DNA of 64,000 nt from UKL13-2 sp947085425 (GCA_947085425.1 CAMTWK010000011.1:1-64000); one strand, 5' to 3'; counted from the first letter of the stretch, positions 44,956 through 56,324 are shown. Notes: a model not told the origin generated them from the sequence alone. Numbers and translations: made by a program.

Positions 44956-45858
44956 ATGGCAGAAATTACAGCAGCAATGGTTAAAGAGCTCCGTGAAAAA
45001 ACCGACGCACCGATGATGGAGTGCAAAAAAGCCCTGTCCGAGGCGGCGGGTGACATGGAAAAAGCCGAGGAAATCTTGCGCGTCAAATTAGGCAACAAGG
45101 CAAATAAAGCGGCTTCCCGCGTGGCCGCCGAAGGCGTCTGTGCGATCTACATTTCTGGCGACCAGAAGTTGGGCGCAATTGTCGAAGTTAATTGTGAAAC
45201 CGATTTTGTGGCGAAGAATGACGATTTTCTGGCGATGTCCAGCGCGTTGGCAAAAATGATTGCCGACGCCAATCCAGCCAATGTTGAGGCATTGTCGGCC
45301 ATGGCCATGAACGGCACCACGGTCGATGAAGTGCGCAAGGCGTTGATTGGTAAAGTCGGTGAGAATCTGTCGATTCGACGTTTTAAACGTGTGGACGCGG
45401 TTGGCTCGTTAACGGCATACATTCACGGCGGCGCAAAAGTGGCGACACTGGTTGACATCGCCGGCGGTGAAGCGGTGTTGGCCAAAGACGTGGCCATGCA
45501 TATTGCCGCCACCAAGCCGAAGTCGCTGGATGCATCCGGTGTGGCGGCGGAAGATATCGCCAAAGAGCGTTCTGTTGCCGAGGCCAAAGCGGCTGAGTCT
45601 GGCAAGCCGGCGGAAATTGTGGCGAAAATGGTGGATGGCTCGATCGCCAAATTCCTCAAAGAAGTTTCGTTGCTTTCGCAGCCGTTTGTTAAAGACGACA
45701 AACAAACCATTGAGCAGTTAACCAAATCCAAGGGTGCTGTGATTCATGGTTTCACCTTGTTTTTGGTTGGCGAGGGCATTGAAAAGAAGGTGACAGACTT
45801 TGCGGCGGAAGTCGCCGAGCAGGCCGCGGCCGCTGCAGCGCGGGCAAAAGCCGCATAG
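44956..45858 (+). CDS. tsf: Elongation factor Ts
   Basis: A 300-residue EF-Tu nucleotide exchange factor with the N-terminal UBA-like domain (TDAPMMECKKAL) and the NCETDFVAKND motif. Two in-frame ATGs are close; the second (44956) is chosen because AAGGAA (44944-44949) lies six bases before it and abuts the first one. Confidence 0.97.
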   Translation: MAEITAAMVKELREKTDAPMMECKKALSEAAGDMEKAEEILRVKLGNKANKAASRVAAEGVCAIYISGDQKLGAIVEVNCETDFVAKNDDFLAMSSALAKMIADANPANVEALSAMAMNGTTVDEVRKALIGKVGENLSIRRFKRVDAVGSLTAYIHGGAKVATLVDIAGGEAVLAKDVAMHIAATKPKSLDASGVAAEDIAKERSVAEAKAAESGKPAEIVAKMVDGSIAKFLKEVSLLSQPFVKDDKQTIEQLTKSKGAVIHGFTLFLVGEGIEKKVTDFAAEVAEQAAAAAARAKAA

Positions 45859-46110
45859 TCGGATTTATGGTTGGAACGTGGAGTGCGCCGGTTTATTCCG
45901 GTGCACTCCACGGTGGCACGAAGGATTGATGTGGGGGGTGTTTTCCCCCTGCAATGTGCGAGTCAGATTGGTGTGATGTTGGTTGGTGCGCGGTGATTGC
46001 ATGGGCACTTACCAATCGAGTGTCAGGCTTTTTTTTGCCAGCTTTGCCATGTATTGTTGTGGCTTCAGGCGTTTGGTGCAGTTAAACACAATCAAGGAGC
46101 GAAATCAGCA
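45859..46110. other. Gene-free region tsf-pyrH
   Basis: 252 bp without a gene. A stem-loop GAGTGC(G)CCGG/CCGG(T)GCACTC lies at about 45881-45909, without a T-run, so it could be an mRNA-stabilising or Rho-linked structure. The rest probably carries the pyrH promoter. AAGGAG (46094-46099) serves pyrH. Confidence 0.45.
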
Positions 46111-46860
46111 ATGTCGCCTGCCATTACATCCCCGTTAGCATCTGTAAGTCATCCAAAGTTCGAGCGCATTTTGCTGAAGTTATCCGGCGAAGCGTTAATG
46201 GGGGATGATGCCTACGGCATCAACCGCCCGACCATCGAACGAATTGTTCAGGAAATCAAAGAAGTCGCCGAGATGGGTGTGGCCATCGGCATCGTCATTG
46301 GCGGCGGTAATATTTTCCGCGGTGTCTCGACCAGTGCCGCCGGCATGGATCGTGCAACCGCCGATTACATGGGCATGTTGGCCACGGTGATTAATTCGCT
46401 GGCGTTACAAGATGCCTTGTCCAAGGTCGGGCTGTCGCCACGGGTACAATCCGCCATTAATATTGAGCCGGTGGTGGAGCCATACATTCGTGGCAAAACC
46501 ATGCGATATCTGGAAGAGGGCAAGGTCGTGGTGTTTGCCGCCGGTACCGGCAACCCTTTTTTCACCACTGACACGGCTGCTGCGCTGCGTGGCCGTGAAA
46601 TGGAAGCGGACATTGTCCTCAAAGCCACCAAAGTGGACGGCATTTACAGCGCCGACCCGAATACAGATAAAAGCGCGACGCGTTATCATTCGTTGACCTT
46701 TGACGAGGCGATTATCAAGAATTTGAAAGTTATGGATGCCACCGCCCTCGCGTTGTGTCGCGACCAGAAATTGCCGATTAAAGTGTTTTCAATATTCAAA
46801 CAGGGCGCACTCAAACGGGTGGTGCTTGGCGAGGATGAGGGCACGTTGGTTCACGCGTAA
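46111..46860 (+). CDS. pyrH: UMP kinase
   Basis: A 249-residue amino-acid-kinase-fold enzyme making UDP from UMP; ILLKLSGEALMG, GIVIGGGNIFRG and the GTGNPFFTTD motif are diagnostic. The frame extends upstream to 45997, but AAGGAG at 46094-46099 supports ATG 46111 and gives the usual length. Confidence 0.97.
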   Translation: MSPAITSPLASVSHPKFERILLKLSGEALMGDDAYGINRPTIERIVQEIKEVAEMGVAIGIVIGGGNIFRGVSTSAAGMDRATADYMGMLATVINSLALQDALSKVGLSPRVQSAINIEPVVEPYIRGKTMRYLEEGKVVVFAAGTGNPFFTTDTAAALRGREMEADIVLKATKVDGIYSADPNTDKSATRYHSLTFDEAIIKNLKVMDATALALCRDQKLPIKVFSIFKQGALKRVVLGEDEGTLVHA

Positions 46861-46896
46861 TTGTGGTTAGATGATCGTTTGATGGAGTAAAAGACT

Positions 46897-47457
46897 ATGA
46901 ACGTTGCAGATCTGAAAAAAACATCAGAGCAAAAAATGCATAAAAGCATCGATTCGCTCAAAAATAATCTCGCAAAAATTCGCACCGGCCGCGCCCATGC
47001 GGGCATGCTCGATCAAATTCAGGTCGATTATTACGGCTCGCCGACACCGATTACGGCGGTCGCAAATTTGACGCTGTCTGATTCGCGCACCATCATTGTC
47101 CAGCCATTTGAAAAGAAAATGACCGGTGTGATCGAAAAAGCCATTCGTGATTCCGATATGGGGCTCAATCCCTCCACCACCGGTGAAGTGGTGCGCGTGC
47201 CGATGCCATCTTTGACAGAAGAGCGGCGTCGCGAGATGGCCAAAACAGTCAAGGGTGAAGGTGAGGATGCCAAGGTTGCCGTGCGTAATATCCGCCGCGA
47301 CGCCAACACCATGTTGAAAGACGCGCTTAAGGCAAAAACATTGCCTGAAGACGACGAAAAGCGTGCGCAGGATGACGTGCAAAAATTGACCGATAAATGT
47401 GTCGCCGAAATTGATAAATTGGTGCACGACAAAGAAAAAGAACTCATGTCGGTGTAA
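46897..47457 (+). CDS. frr: Ribosome recycling factor
   Basis: A 186-residue protein of standard RRF length with KIRTGRAHAGMLDQIQVDYYG and the C-terminal three-helix bundle. With EF-G it splits the post-termination ribosome. GGAG precedes the ATG, and the gene is 36 bases after pyrH. Confidence 0.98.
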   Translation: MNVADLKKTSEQKMHKSIDSLKNNLAKIRTGRAHAGMLDQIQVDYYGSPTPITAVANLTLSDSRTIIVQPFEKKMTGVIEKAIRDSDMGLNPSTTGEVVRVPMPSLTEERRREMAKTVKGEGEDAKVAVRNIRRDANTMLKDALKAKTLPEDDEKRAQDDVQKLTDKCVAEIDKLVHDKEKELMSV

Positions 47458-47516
47458 TACAAACTGCAAAAATATTGCGTTTGTATTGCCGTCGGCATTC
47501 GCCACTTCCAGCACCC

Positions 47517-48356
<840 letters not shown>

Positions 48357-48400
48357 CAGTTGATGAACATCCTGACGCAGCGTTGCGGAGTGGGAATTGA

Positions 48401-49261
48401 ATGCTGAAGATACGCATATTGACGGCGTTGGTGTTATTGCCGATTACATTTTTGGCATTATTTTTGTTCCCTGACTGGGCGTGGGGGATGTTCACGCTCG
48501 CCATCGCCGCTGTGGCATTTTGGGAGTGGAGCCGTTTTTGCCAATTATCAAATTTTGCCAGGGGAATTTTTTACGCGCTTTCGGCGGTTGTTGCGGCGAT
48601 TATTTTTTGGATATATTTAGAACGCACCTTGAGCCAGTTTGAAACCCTTTTGTGGGTTGTCTTTTCCGTGTCGGCGCTATTTTGGATTTGTGTTGCGCCG
48701 TTTTGGCTCGCCAAGAATTGGCGACCAACCGGCAAATTCGGCTTGACTATAGTCGCAGCCACCGGATGGGTGGTGATTTTTCCGACCTGGTTGGCGTTTT
48801 TGGCATTACGCGACTGGAGTCCATGGATGTTTCTGACCTTTGCGGTCATCGTCTGGGTTGCCGATGTGGCGGCGTATTTTGTCGGCAAGCGAATTGGTAA
48901 ACACAAGTTGGCTCCGTCAATCAGTCCCGGTAAAACCATAGAGGGTGCGGTCGGCGGCCTGCTTGGTGTTGCCGCTTATTTTTTACTGTGGCAGGTTCTG
49001 GCGGCGCAGGCGGTCCATCGCGGTGATGACTGGGCGCGTGAGTTGCATTCCCACGGATTGATTTTGTTTGGTTTGTTTGTGCTGCTGGGTTTGTTGTCGG
49101 TGCTGGGAGATTTATTTGAGTCATGGATGAAGCGGGTCGCCAATATGAAGGATTCATCCGGCTTGTTGCCCGGTCATGGCGGGGTGTTGGATCGAATCGA
49201 TGCGTTAACTTCCACACTGCCCGTCGCCGGGCTGTATTTGCTGCTCATGCAACGATTATGA
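48401..49261 (+). CDS. cdsA: Phosphatidate cytidylyltransferase
   Basis: A 286-residue inner-membrane enzyme with about eight membrane segments making CDP-diacylglycerol. The C-terminal signature LGDLFESWMKRVANMKDSSGLLPGHGGVLDRID is diagnostic. Its TGA overlaps the dxr ATG in an ATGA, coupling the two. Confidence 0.96.
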   Translation: MLKIRILTALVLLPITFLALFLFPDWAWGMFTLAIAAVAFWEWSRFCQLSNFARGIFYALSAVVAAIIFWIYLERTLSQFETLLWVVFSVSALFWICVAPFWLAKNWRPTGKFGLTIVAATGWVVIFPTWLAFLALRDWSPWMFLTFAVIVWVADVAAYFVGKRIGKHKLAPSISPGKTIEGAVGGLLGVAAYFLLWQVLAAQAVHRGDDWARELHSHGLILFGLFVLLGLLSVLGDLFESWMKRVANMKDSSGLLPGHGGVLDRIDALTSTLPVAGLYLLLMQRL

Positions 49262-50448
49262 ACACATTAAGAAAAGTCACGGTGCTGGGTTCAACCGGCT
49301 CCATCGGCGTCAGTACACTCGATGTCATTGGCCGTCATCCCGACCGTTATCAGGTTTTTGCCTTATCTGCGGCGACCCGGGTGACGGAGTTGGCGCTGCA
49401 GTGTGAGAAATTTTTGCCGCAATATGCCGTGATGACTGATTTGCAAAGCGCGGATCAATTACGCAATGCGCTGCGATCAAAGGGTGTCGCGACCGAGGTG
49501 TTGGCTGGTGCCGAAGCGCTTGAAGTCATCGCGGCGCACGACGAAGTGGACATGGTGATGGCGGCGATTGTCGGTGCGGCGGGTTTAAAGTCGTCGCTGG
49601 CGGCGGCACACGCTGGAAAAACCGTGTTGTTGGCAAATAAAGAAGCGTTGGTGATGGCAGGCAGATTGTTTATGGATGCGGTGGCGGCGAATAGGGCAAT
49701 ATTGCTGCCGATCGACAGTGAGCACAACGCCATTTTCCAAGCCCTGCCACGCAATTACGCCGATGGCTTGGATAGGGTTGGCGTGGAGAAAATCGTCCTG
49801 ACCGCGTCCGGCGGCCCATTTCGCACCCGATCAATAGCTTCCCTGGCGGGCGTCACACCGGCCGAAGCCTGCGCCCACCCGAATTGGGTAATGGGGAAAA
49901 AAATTTCAGTTGATTCTGCATCGATGATGAACAAGGGGCTCGAGGTCATTGAGGCGCACTGGTTGTTTGGTGCGCCCGCAGAAAAAATTGAGGTCGTGAT
50001 TCATCCGCAAAGCGTGATTCATTCCATGGTGACCTACCGGGATGGCTCCGTGATCGCGCAACTCGGCAACCCTGATATGCGCACGCCGATCGCCTACGGA
50101 TTGGGCTACCCGGAGCGCATTGACGCCGGTGTGGCTGCACTGGATTTTGCCAAAGTGGGCAAACTGGAATTCGAACAGCTTGATTTGGCTCGTTTTCCCT
50201 GCGTGCGCCTCGCCTACGAGGCCTTAAATCGAGGCGGCACGGCACCGACAATATTGAACGCTGTTAATGAAGTTGCGGTCGAAACCTTTTTGCAGGGGAA
50301 AATGCGCTTTGTGGATATTCCGTGCTTGATCGAAAATGTCTTGGCGCGCTCCACCATTGCCGATGCCACTACCCTTGCATCCATTCTTGACGCTGACCAC
50401 ATGGCTAGACTCGCGGCACGACATGAGACCGCCCTCGCCGACGTTTGA
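49258..50448 (+). CDS. dxr: 1-deoxy-D-xylulose 5-phosphate reductoisomerase
   Basis: A 396-residue NADPH enzyme, second step of the MEP isoprenoid pathway. NADPH loop LGSTGSIG (9-16), and the active-site segments LLPIDSEHNAIFQ and SVDSASMMNKGLE. Start ATG 49258 overlaps the cdsA stop; the open frame upstream lies inside cdsA. Confidence 0.97.
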   Translation: MNTLRKVTVLGSTGSIGVSTLDVIGRHPDRYQVFALSAATRVTELALQCEKFLPQYAVMTDLQSADQLRNALRSKGVATEVLAGAEALEVIAAHDEVDMVMAAIVGAAGLKSSLAAAHAGKTVLLANKEALVMAGRLFMDAVAANRAILLPIDSEHNAIFQALPRNYADGLDRVGVEKIVLTASGGPFRTRSIASLAGVTPAEACAHPNWVMGKKISVDSASMMNKGLEVIEAHWLFGAPAEKIEVVIHPQSVIHSMVTYRDGSVIAQLGNPDMRTPIAYGLGYPERIDAGVAALDFAKVGKLEFEQLDLARFPCVRLAYEALNRGGTAPTILNAVNEVAVETFLQGKMRFVDIPCLIENVLARSTIADATTLASILDADHMARLAARHETALADV

Positions 50449-50472
50449 CTGCGCAACGAAAAATAATTATTG

Positions 50473-51837
50473 ATGAATCTAATCACCACCATCCTTGCGT
50501 TTATTGTTGCCATTGGGCTACTCGTGACCATTCACGAGTTGGGTCACTACTGGGCGGCGCGCCTGTGTAATGTAAAAATACTGCGTTTTTCTGTCGGCTT
50601 TGGCCGCACCATCTGGCAGCGTAAATATGGCCGCGATCAGACCGAGTGGGTGGTGGCGGCCATTCCCTTGGGTGGTTATGTCAAGATGTCCGACGAGCGC
50701 GATGAATCGGTGTCAGCGCATGATCGGCAGCGGGCATTTAATAACAAACCCATTTGGCAGCGCATGTTTATCATTGTCGCCGGCCCGCTGGCCAATTTTG
50801 TACTTGCCGCCATGCTGTATTGGGTGGTGTTTGTCGCCGGCCAGCCCGGTGCCGTGCCTTACGTTGCCGCTCCGCCAGCCGGATCAGTCGCCGCAGTGGC
50901 GGGATTTGCCGAATTTGACCGAATTATCAGTATTGGCGGCGGCAGTACGCGGACTTGGGGTGATGCACGTTTACAGTTGCTGGACCACGCGTCGGCGCGT
51001 GAGGCAGTGGATATTCAAGTTGAAACCCGCGCCGGTGAAACACAAATTCGCACCCTGCAGATGGCGTCACTCAACAATGCCGATTTGGACAAAGACTTTG
51101 CCGCCAAGCTTGGATTGTCCGCTTACCGGCTGCATGTGGCGCCGGTAATGAAAGATGTTACCCCGAACGGGCCGGCGGCAATCGCCGGGCTTCATGAGGG
51201 AGACCGGATCATGGCGGTAAATGGCAAAAAAATCAGTCGATGGCAAGAGTTGGTCGAGGTGATCATCAAAAATCCAGGGCGTCCCGTCCAGCTTACAGTC
51301 GAAAGCCGTGGCGAAATGTTTGATGCAACGGTCACGCCCACCAGCGTCACAGAGCGCGGCCAGACCTTCGGGCGGATCGGTGTTTCGCCCGTCATTGACC
51401 GGGCAGCCAGTGATGCGCTGGTGATTAACGTTCGTTATGGTGTGTTCGAATCCGTTCCAAAAGCAGTTGAAAAAGTATGGGAAATGACGGTATTTAGCGT
51501 GAAAATGCTTGGCCGTATGCTTACGGGCAACGTTTCATTAAAAAATCTGTCTGGACCGATCACCATCGCCGATTACGCCGGCCAGTCTGCTCAAATGGGT
51601 CCAATTTATTATTTATTGTTCCTGGCGTTAATCAGCGTGAGTATTGGCGTGCTCAATTTGCTGCCAATTCCCGTCTTGGACGGGGGGCAGTTGCTGTATC
51701 ATATCGTCGAACTGATCAAAGGTAGTCCGGTCTCGGAGCAAGCGATGGAAGTCGGCCAGCGTGTCGGGCTCGCGCTGCTGCTGGGTTTGACCGCTTTTGC
51801 CTTCTATAACGACATTCATCGTCTTGTTTCCGGTTAA
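50473..51837 (+). CDS. rseP: Site-2 protease RseP
   Basis: A 454-residue inner-membrane zinc protease: HELGH (zinc site, about residues 21-25) in the first membrane helix, two PDZ domains (about 110-190 and 200-285), and NLLPIPVLDGGQ in the third membrane segment. It cleaves the anti-sigma factor RseA and signal-peptide remnants. Start ATG 50473, directly after a TTG. Confidence 0.96.
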   Translation: MNLITTILAFIVAIGLLVTIHELGHYWAARLCNVKILRFSVGFGRTIWQRKYGRDQTEWVVAAIPLGGYVKMSDERDESVSAHDRQRAFNNKPIWQRMFIIVAGPLANFVLAAMLYWVVFVAGQPGAVPYVAAPPAGSVAAVAGFAEFDRIISIGGGSTRTWGDARLQLLDHASAREAVDIQVETRAGETQIRTLQMASLNNADLDKDFAAKLGLSAYRLHVAPVMKDVTPNGPAAIAGLHEGDRIMAVNGKKISRWQELVEVIIKNPGRPVQLTVESRGEMFDATVTPTSVTERGQTFGRIGVSPVIDRAASDALVINVRYGVFESVPKAVEKVWEMTVFSVKMLGRMLTGNVSLKNLSGPITIADYAGQSAQMGPIYYLLFLALISVSIGVLNLLPIPVLDGGQLLYHIVELIKGSPVSEQAMEVGQRVGLALLLGLTAFAFYNDIHRLVSG

Positions 51838-51844
51838 ATTTTTA

Positions 51845-54160
51845 ATGCCTCGATCTTCCCGTCATACCTCCCCAGTACGCACAATTTCCCAATTGCTTGC
51901 GACCCTTATCGGCGGCTTCATTTCCATTGCCGCGTTTGCGATCCAGCCCTTTGTGATACGTGACATTCGTGTCGAGGGCGTGCAGCGTACGGAAGCCGGT
52001 ACCGTTTTCAGCTATTTGCCAATCAAGGTCGGCGAACGTATGGACGACGACAAAGCGGCCGCCTCCATTAAAGCCCTGTATGCAACCGGTTTTTATACCG
52101 ATGTCCGCCTCGAGGTTGAAAACGACGTTTTGTTGGTTTTTGTCGCCGAGCGCCCGGCCATAGCGCAGATAGAAATAAACGGTGCCAAAGAATTCTCCAA
52201 GGACAATCTGAAAGACGGTCTGAAAACAGCCGGTATTTCAGAGGCGAAAATTTTTGACCGCTCCATTTTGGATCGCGCCGAAAAAGAAGTAAAACGCCAA
52301 TACACCAGCCGTGGATTTTATTCCTCAAAAGTCACCACCACGGTCACGCCGCTCGAACGCAACCGGGTTTCGTTGACCTTCACGATTGACGAGGGGGAGC
52401 CGTCGAAAATTGTTGATATCAACATCATTGGTGCCAAGGCATTTAGTGAGTCGACCCTGCTCAAAGAATTCGAGCAAACCACCTCCGGCTGGTTTACTTT
52501 TTTTACCAAGGACGACCAATACTCGAAGCAAAAGCTTTCGGGCGATCTTGAGAAGCTGCGTTCGTATTACACCAACCGTGGTTATTTGGACTTTATTGTT
52601 GAGTCAACCCAAGTATCGATTACGCCCGAAAAAGACAAAATTTTCATCACGATTGTTGTCAATGAAGGCCAGGTATACAAAATTGGCGAGGTGAAATTTT
52701 CCGGCGAACTAAAAATTCCCGAGCCGGAAATGCGCGCCTTGTTGTTATTTAAGTCGGGTCAAATTTTTTCCCGCCAAAAAATTGTCGACTCGATCAAGGC
52801 AATCACTGATCGTCTTGGCAACGACGGTTATTCGTTTGCCAATATTAATCCGGTGCCTGAACGCGACCCGGTAACCAAGGTTGCCTCGTTCACCATGTTT
52901 GTCGATCCGGGTCGTCGTGTTTATGTTCGCCGCATCAATGTGCAGGGCAACAGCCGCACACGTGATGAAGTCATCCGCCGTGAAATGCGCCAATTGGAGG
53001 CGGGTTGGTATTCGATTGACAAAATCAACCGCTCCAAGGAACGTCTGGAACGAACTGGATTCTTTGAAGAGGTCACGGTGGAAACACCGGCGGTGCCGGG
53101 TACCAATGACCAGGTTGACCTCAACGTTTCGGTTAAAGAGCGCAATACTGGATCCCTGCAATTCGGCGTCGGTTACGGCAGTGGCGTTGATAAGCTGACC
53201 TTGTCGGCATCGGTTTCACAGGCGAATATTTTTGGCACCGGCAATCAGCTATCGTTCCGGATCAATAACAGTCGAACCAGCCGCGCCTATGAAGTCTCCT
53301 ATTTGAATCCATACTGGTCGGTTGATGGTATTTCACGCGGTTTTGACGTATATGAACGCGAGCTCAACACGGCGGGTACCACCACCGGCGATTTCAGTTC
53401 GCGCGCTTCGGGAGCCGGGCTGCGTTATGGCGTGCCGGTGACTGAGTACGACACCATTAATTTCGGCGTCGGCTGGGAGCGGACAAAAATTGCATTAAAC
53501 GAATTCAGCCCGCCGCGCTATTTTGAATATGTCGATTCGTTTGGCGCAACCAGCGACACGGTTCGTGGCACGGTCGGTTATGCCCGCGACACGCGCGATA
53601 GCATTTATTTCCCAACCCGCGGATTTCTGTTTGAGGCGGGATTCGAGACGGGATTGCCCGGCGGAGACCTGAAGTACTATCGTGGTCAGATTAAAGCACA
53701 ATACCTGCGGCCAATTTGGGGTCCGATCGTGCTGGGGGCGAATGCCGAACTGGGCATGGCAAATGGGTATGGCAACAAACCTTTGCCATTTTTCAAGAAT
53801 TTTTATGCTGGTGGTGTGGATTCGGTGCGCGGTTACCAAAGCGGCACAATCGGTCCGCGCGATATCAATGGCGAATTTATTGGCGGAAACAAACGTCTGG
53901 TTGGCAACGTTGAATTACTATTTCCAATGCCGGGTGTGAAGGCGGAAAAATCAGTACGTTTGTCGGTATTTGCGGATTTTGGCTACGTCTGGAGTCAGGA
54001 CCAGCGATTGCTGCTGGGCGATTTGCGCACATCTGCCGGTTTTGCGGTCAGCTGGTTCTCTCCGGTCGGACCATTGAAGTTCAGTCTGGCCAGACCATTC
54101 CAAACCAAGCCGACTGATCGTCTCGAGCGCTTTCAATTCCTGCTGGGACGAGCCTTTTAG
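51845..54160 (+). CDS. bamA: Outer-membrane assembly factor BamA
   Basis: A 771-residue Omp85 protein: signal peptide to about residue 36 (preceding the mature FVIRDIRVEG), five POTRA domains, and a 16-strand barrel with the VRGY lid-lock motif (SVRGYQSGTIGPRD) and C-terminal phenylalanine (LGRAF). ATG 51845 starts seven bases after rseP and gives a long signal region. Confidence 0.97.
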   Translation: MPRSSRHTSPVRTISQLLATLIGGFISIAAFAIQPFVIRDIRVEGVQRTEAGTVFSYLPIKVGERMDDDKAAASIKALYATGFYTDVRLEVENDVLLVFVAERPAIAQIEINGAKEFSKDNLKDGLKTAGISEAKIFDRSILDRAEKEVKRQYTSRGFYSSKVTTTVTPLERNRVSLTFTIDEGEPSKIVDINIIGAKAFSESTLLKEFEQTTSGWFTFFTKDDQYSKQKLSGDLEKLRSYYTNRGYLDFIVESTQVSITPEKDKIFITIVVNEGQVYKIGEVKFSGELKIPEPEMRALLLFKSGQIFSRQKIVDSIKAITDRLGNDGYSFANINPVPERDPVTKVASFTMFVDPGRRVYVRRINVQGNSRTRDEVIRREMRQLEAGWYSIDKINRSKERLERTGFFEEVTVETPAVPGTNDQVDLNVSVKERNTGSLQFGVGYGSGVDKLTLSASVSQANIFGTGNQLSFRINNSRTSRAYEVSYLNPYWSVDGISRGFDVYERELNTAGTTTGDFSSRASGAGLRYGVPVTEYDTINFGVGWERTKIALNEFSPPRYFEYVDSFGATSDTVRGTVGYARDTRDSIYFPTRGFLFEAGFETGLPGGDLKYYRGQIKAQYLRPIWGPIVLGANAELGMANGYGNKPLPFFKNFYAGGVDSVRGYQSGTIGPRDINGEFIGGNKRLVGNVELLFPMPGVKAEKSVRLSVFADFGYVWSQDQRLLLGDLRTSAGFAVSWFSPVGPLKFSLARPFQTKPTDRLERFQFLLGRAF

Positions 54161-54214
54161 TGTGGTTTAATCGGGAAACGGACGATTTGACCCTGCCAGG
54201 ATATAGAGCCTAAT

Positions 54215-54733
54215 ATGCGTCACACCCTAACTGCTTCCCAAATCATCGCCGGACTAGCTCTGGCGTTCATCATTTCCGTCAGCCTGCCCGCAGGCGCCGC
54301 TGAATCTAAAATCGGTTTTGTTGATCGCGAGCGAATCTTGCGTGAGTCAGGGGCTGCCAAACGCGCCCAGGCAAAACTCAAGAAGGAATTTGCCACTCGC
54401 GAGGTCGAGTTGGAAAAGATGGAAAAGCAGGGTCGCGATCTGGAAGTATTGCTGCAAAAGGAGTCGGTCACGCTGCCGGCCGCCGAAGTTGCCGCGCGTG
54501 AACGTCAGCTCGCCCAGCTTACCCGCGACTTTAAGCGCATGCAGCGTGAATTCCGTGAGGATCAAACCTTACGCAGCAACGAGGAGTTGGTTTCGTTGCA
54601 AGAGCGCGCCAACAAGATCATTTCCGAGATTGCCGAGCGTGAAAAATTTGACCTCATTGTGCAAGAGGCGGTATTCGCCAGCACACGTATCGACATCACC
54701 GATAAAGTCATCAAGGCGCTGGGCGACAAATAA
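54215..54733 (+). CDS. skp: Periplasmic chaperone Skp (OmpH)
   Basis: A 172-residue protein with a signal peptide (about 1-29, ending AGAAE) and a long charged coiled-coil hairpin (about 45-125), the tentacles of the Skp trimer. It escorts outer-membrane proteins to BamA, encoded just upstream. Confidence 0.93.
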   Translation: MRHTLTASQIIAGLALAFIISVSLPAGAAESKIGFVDRERILRESGAAKRAQAKLKKEFATREVELEKMEKQGRDLEVLLQKESVTLPAAEVAARERQLAQLTRDFKRMQREFREDQTLRSNEELVSLQERANKIISEIAEREKFDLIVQEAVFASTRIDITDKVIKALGDK

Positions 54734-54865
54734 CCCCCGCGCGGCTCGATTGGGCTGACTGTTGCGCCTATTACGGCCACCCCTGACCTGTTGGCGCTGC
54801 ATTTTGCCACCCATCATCGCATCGTACCGGTTCCAAAAGCACCGGTCGGCATGCGAAAATAGCGC

Positions 54866-55873
54866 ATGTATTTGCGCGACTTAAAATTCGTACTGGGTGG
54901 AGAGGTGATCGGGGAGGCGGCGGTTTCTATTACCTCGGTCGGCACTCTTGAGCGCGCTACCGGCGCGCAAATATCCTTTCTCGCCAATCCAAAATACCGG
55001 CGCGCACTCGATCAGACGCAGGCTGGCGCGGTTATTCTCTCGCCCAAAGACCGCGATGCCACCGACAAGCCGCGCATTATTGTAGATAATCCCTACGCCT
55101 ACTTTGCGCGGGTGGCACAGTTGTTTGCGCCGCGGCCCAGCCATCCCCCCGGGATACACACCAGTGCGGTGGTTGCCGATTCGGCTACGGTGGCAGCAAC
55201 CGCATCCATCGGCGAGTTTGTTTCGATTGGTGCCAATGCCACAATTGGTGATGGCGTGCGCATCGGTGCCGGGTCGGTTATCGGTGACAACGTTGTGCTT
55301 GGTTTCGGCAGCGAATTGCTGGCAAGAGTGGTGGTGTATGCGAATTCACAAATTGGTGCACGCGCATTGATTCATGCCGGTGTGGTGATTGGTGCGGATG
55401 GTTTTGGCTTCGCGAGTGACGCCGATGGCTGGGTGAAAATTCCTCAGACCGGCAGGGTCATTATTGGCGACGACTGTGAAATCGGCGCCAATACCACGAT
55501 TGATCGAGGTGCCATAGACGACACCGTGATCGGCCACGGGGTCAAACTCGATAATCAAATTCAAGTGGGTCATAACTGTGAAATTGGTGATCACAGCATT
55601 GTCGCCGGATGCACCGGCATCGCCGGCTCAACAAAAATTGGCAAGAGGGTGATGATTGGTGGCGCGGTGTCGATCACCGGGCACCTGGAGATTTGTGATG
55701 ATGCAATTCTGTCGGCGAATGCGTTTGTCACCAAATCGATTACCGAACCCGGGATGTATAGCGCCGGATTCCCGCTGATGCCGCATCGCGAATGGCTGAA
55801 AAATGCCGCGCAGCTTCGGCATCTGGATGAGATGGCAGAAAAAATCAGGAAGTTGGGGAAAAAAAATGAGTGA
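54866..55873 (+). CDS. lpxD: UDP-3-O-(3-hydroxyacyl)glucosamine N-acyltransferase
   Basis: A 335-residue left-handed beta-helix acyltransferase with hexapeptide repeats (about 100-290) and the catalytic histidine in IQVGHNCEIG. It performs the third step of lipid A synthesis. It overlaps fabZ by eight bases. Confidence 0.97.
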   Translation: MYLRDLKFVLGGEVIGEAAVSITSVGTLERATGAQISFLANPKYRRALDQTQAGAVILSPKDRDATDKPRIIVDNPYAYFARVAQLFAPRPSHPPGIHTSAVVADSATVAATASIGEFVSIGANATIGDGVRIGAGSVIGDNVVLGFGSELLARVVVYANSQIGARALIHAGVVIGADGFGFASDADGWVKIPQTGRVIIGDDCEIGANTTIDRGAIDDTVIGHGVKLDNQIQVGHNCEIGDHSIVAGCTGIAGSTKIGKRVMIGGAVSITGHLEICDDAILSANAFVTKSITEPGMYSAGFPLMPHREWLKNAAQLRHLDEMAEKIRKLGKKNE

Positions 55874-56324
55874 ATCAACCGTGATGGACATTGAGGAAAT
55901 CAAACACTACCTGCCGCACCGGTATCCGTTTTTGTTTGTGGATCGGGTTCTTGAAATTGACCTGGCCAACAAAAAAATTCGTGCGCTAAAACAAGTGAGT
56001 GTGAACGAACCGCATTTTCCGGGCCACTTTCCCTACTATCACGTGATGCCCGGCGTGTTGATAATCGAGGCGCTCGCGCAGGCATCGGCCATACTGTCGT
56101 TCAAATTGATGGGCACCAAACCGGACGACAAAACGGTTTATTATTTTGCCGGTATTGATGGCGCACGATTCAAGCGGCCGATTACGCCGGGTGATACGCT
56201 GATACTCGAGTCCACCGTCATCAACGAAAAACGTGGCGTGGTGAAATTCGCCGTTCGCGCCATGGTCGGTGATTTGCTCGCCTGTGAAGCCGAGCTGCTG
56301 TGTACGATGCGCAAGGTGCCCTGA
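55866..56324 (+). CDS. fabZ: 3-hydroxyacyl-[ACP] dehydratase FabZ
   Basis: A 152-residue hot-dog-fold dehydratase; LPHRYPFLFVDRV and FPGHFPYYHVMPGVLIIEALAQA carry the catalytic histidine and glutamate. It controls the split of hydroxyacyl-ACP between phospholipid and lipid A, consistent with its place between lpxD and lpxA. Start ATG 55866, inside the end of lpxD. Confidence 0.97.
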   Translation: MSESTVMDIEEIKHYLPHRYPFLFVDRVLEIDLANKKIRALKQVSVNEPHFPGHFPYYHVMPGVLIIEALAQASAILSFKLMGTKPDDKTVYYFAGIDGARFKRPITPGDTLILESTVINEKRGVVKFAVRAMVGDLLACEAELLCTMRKVP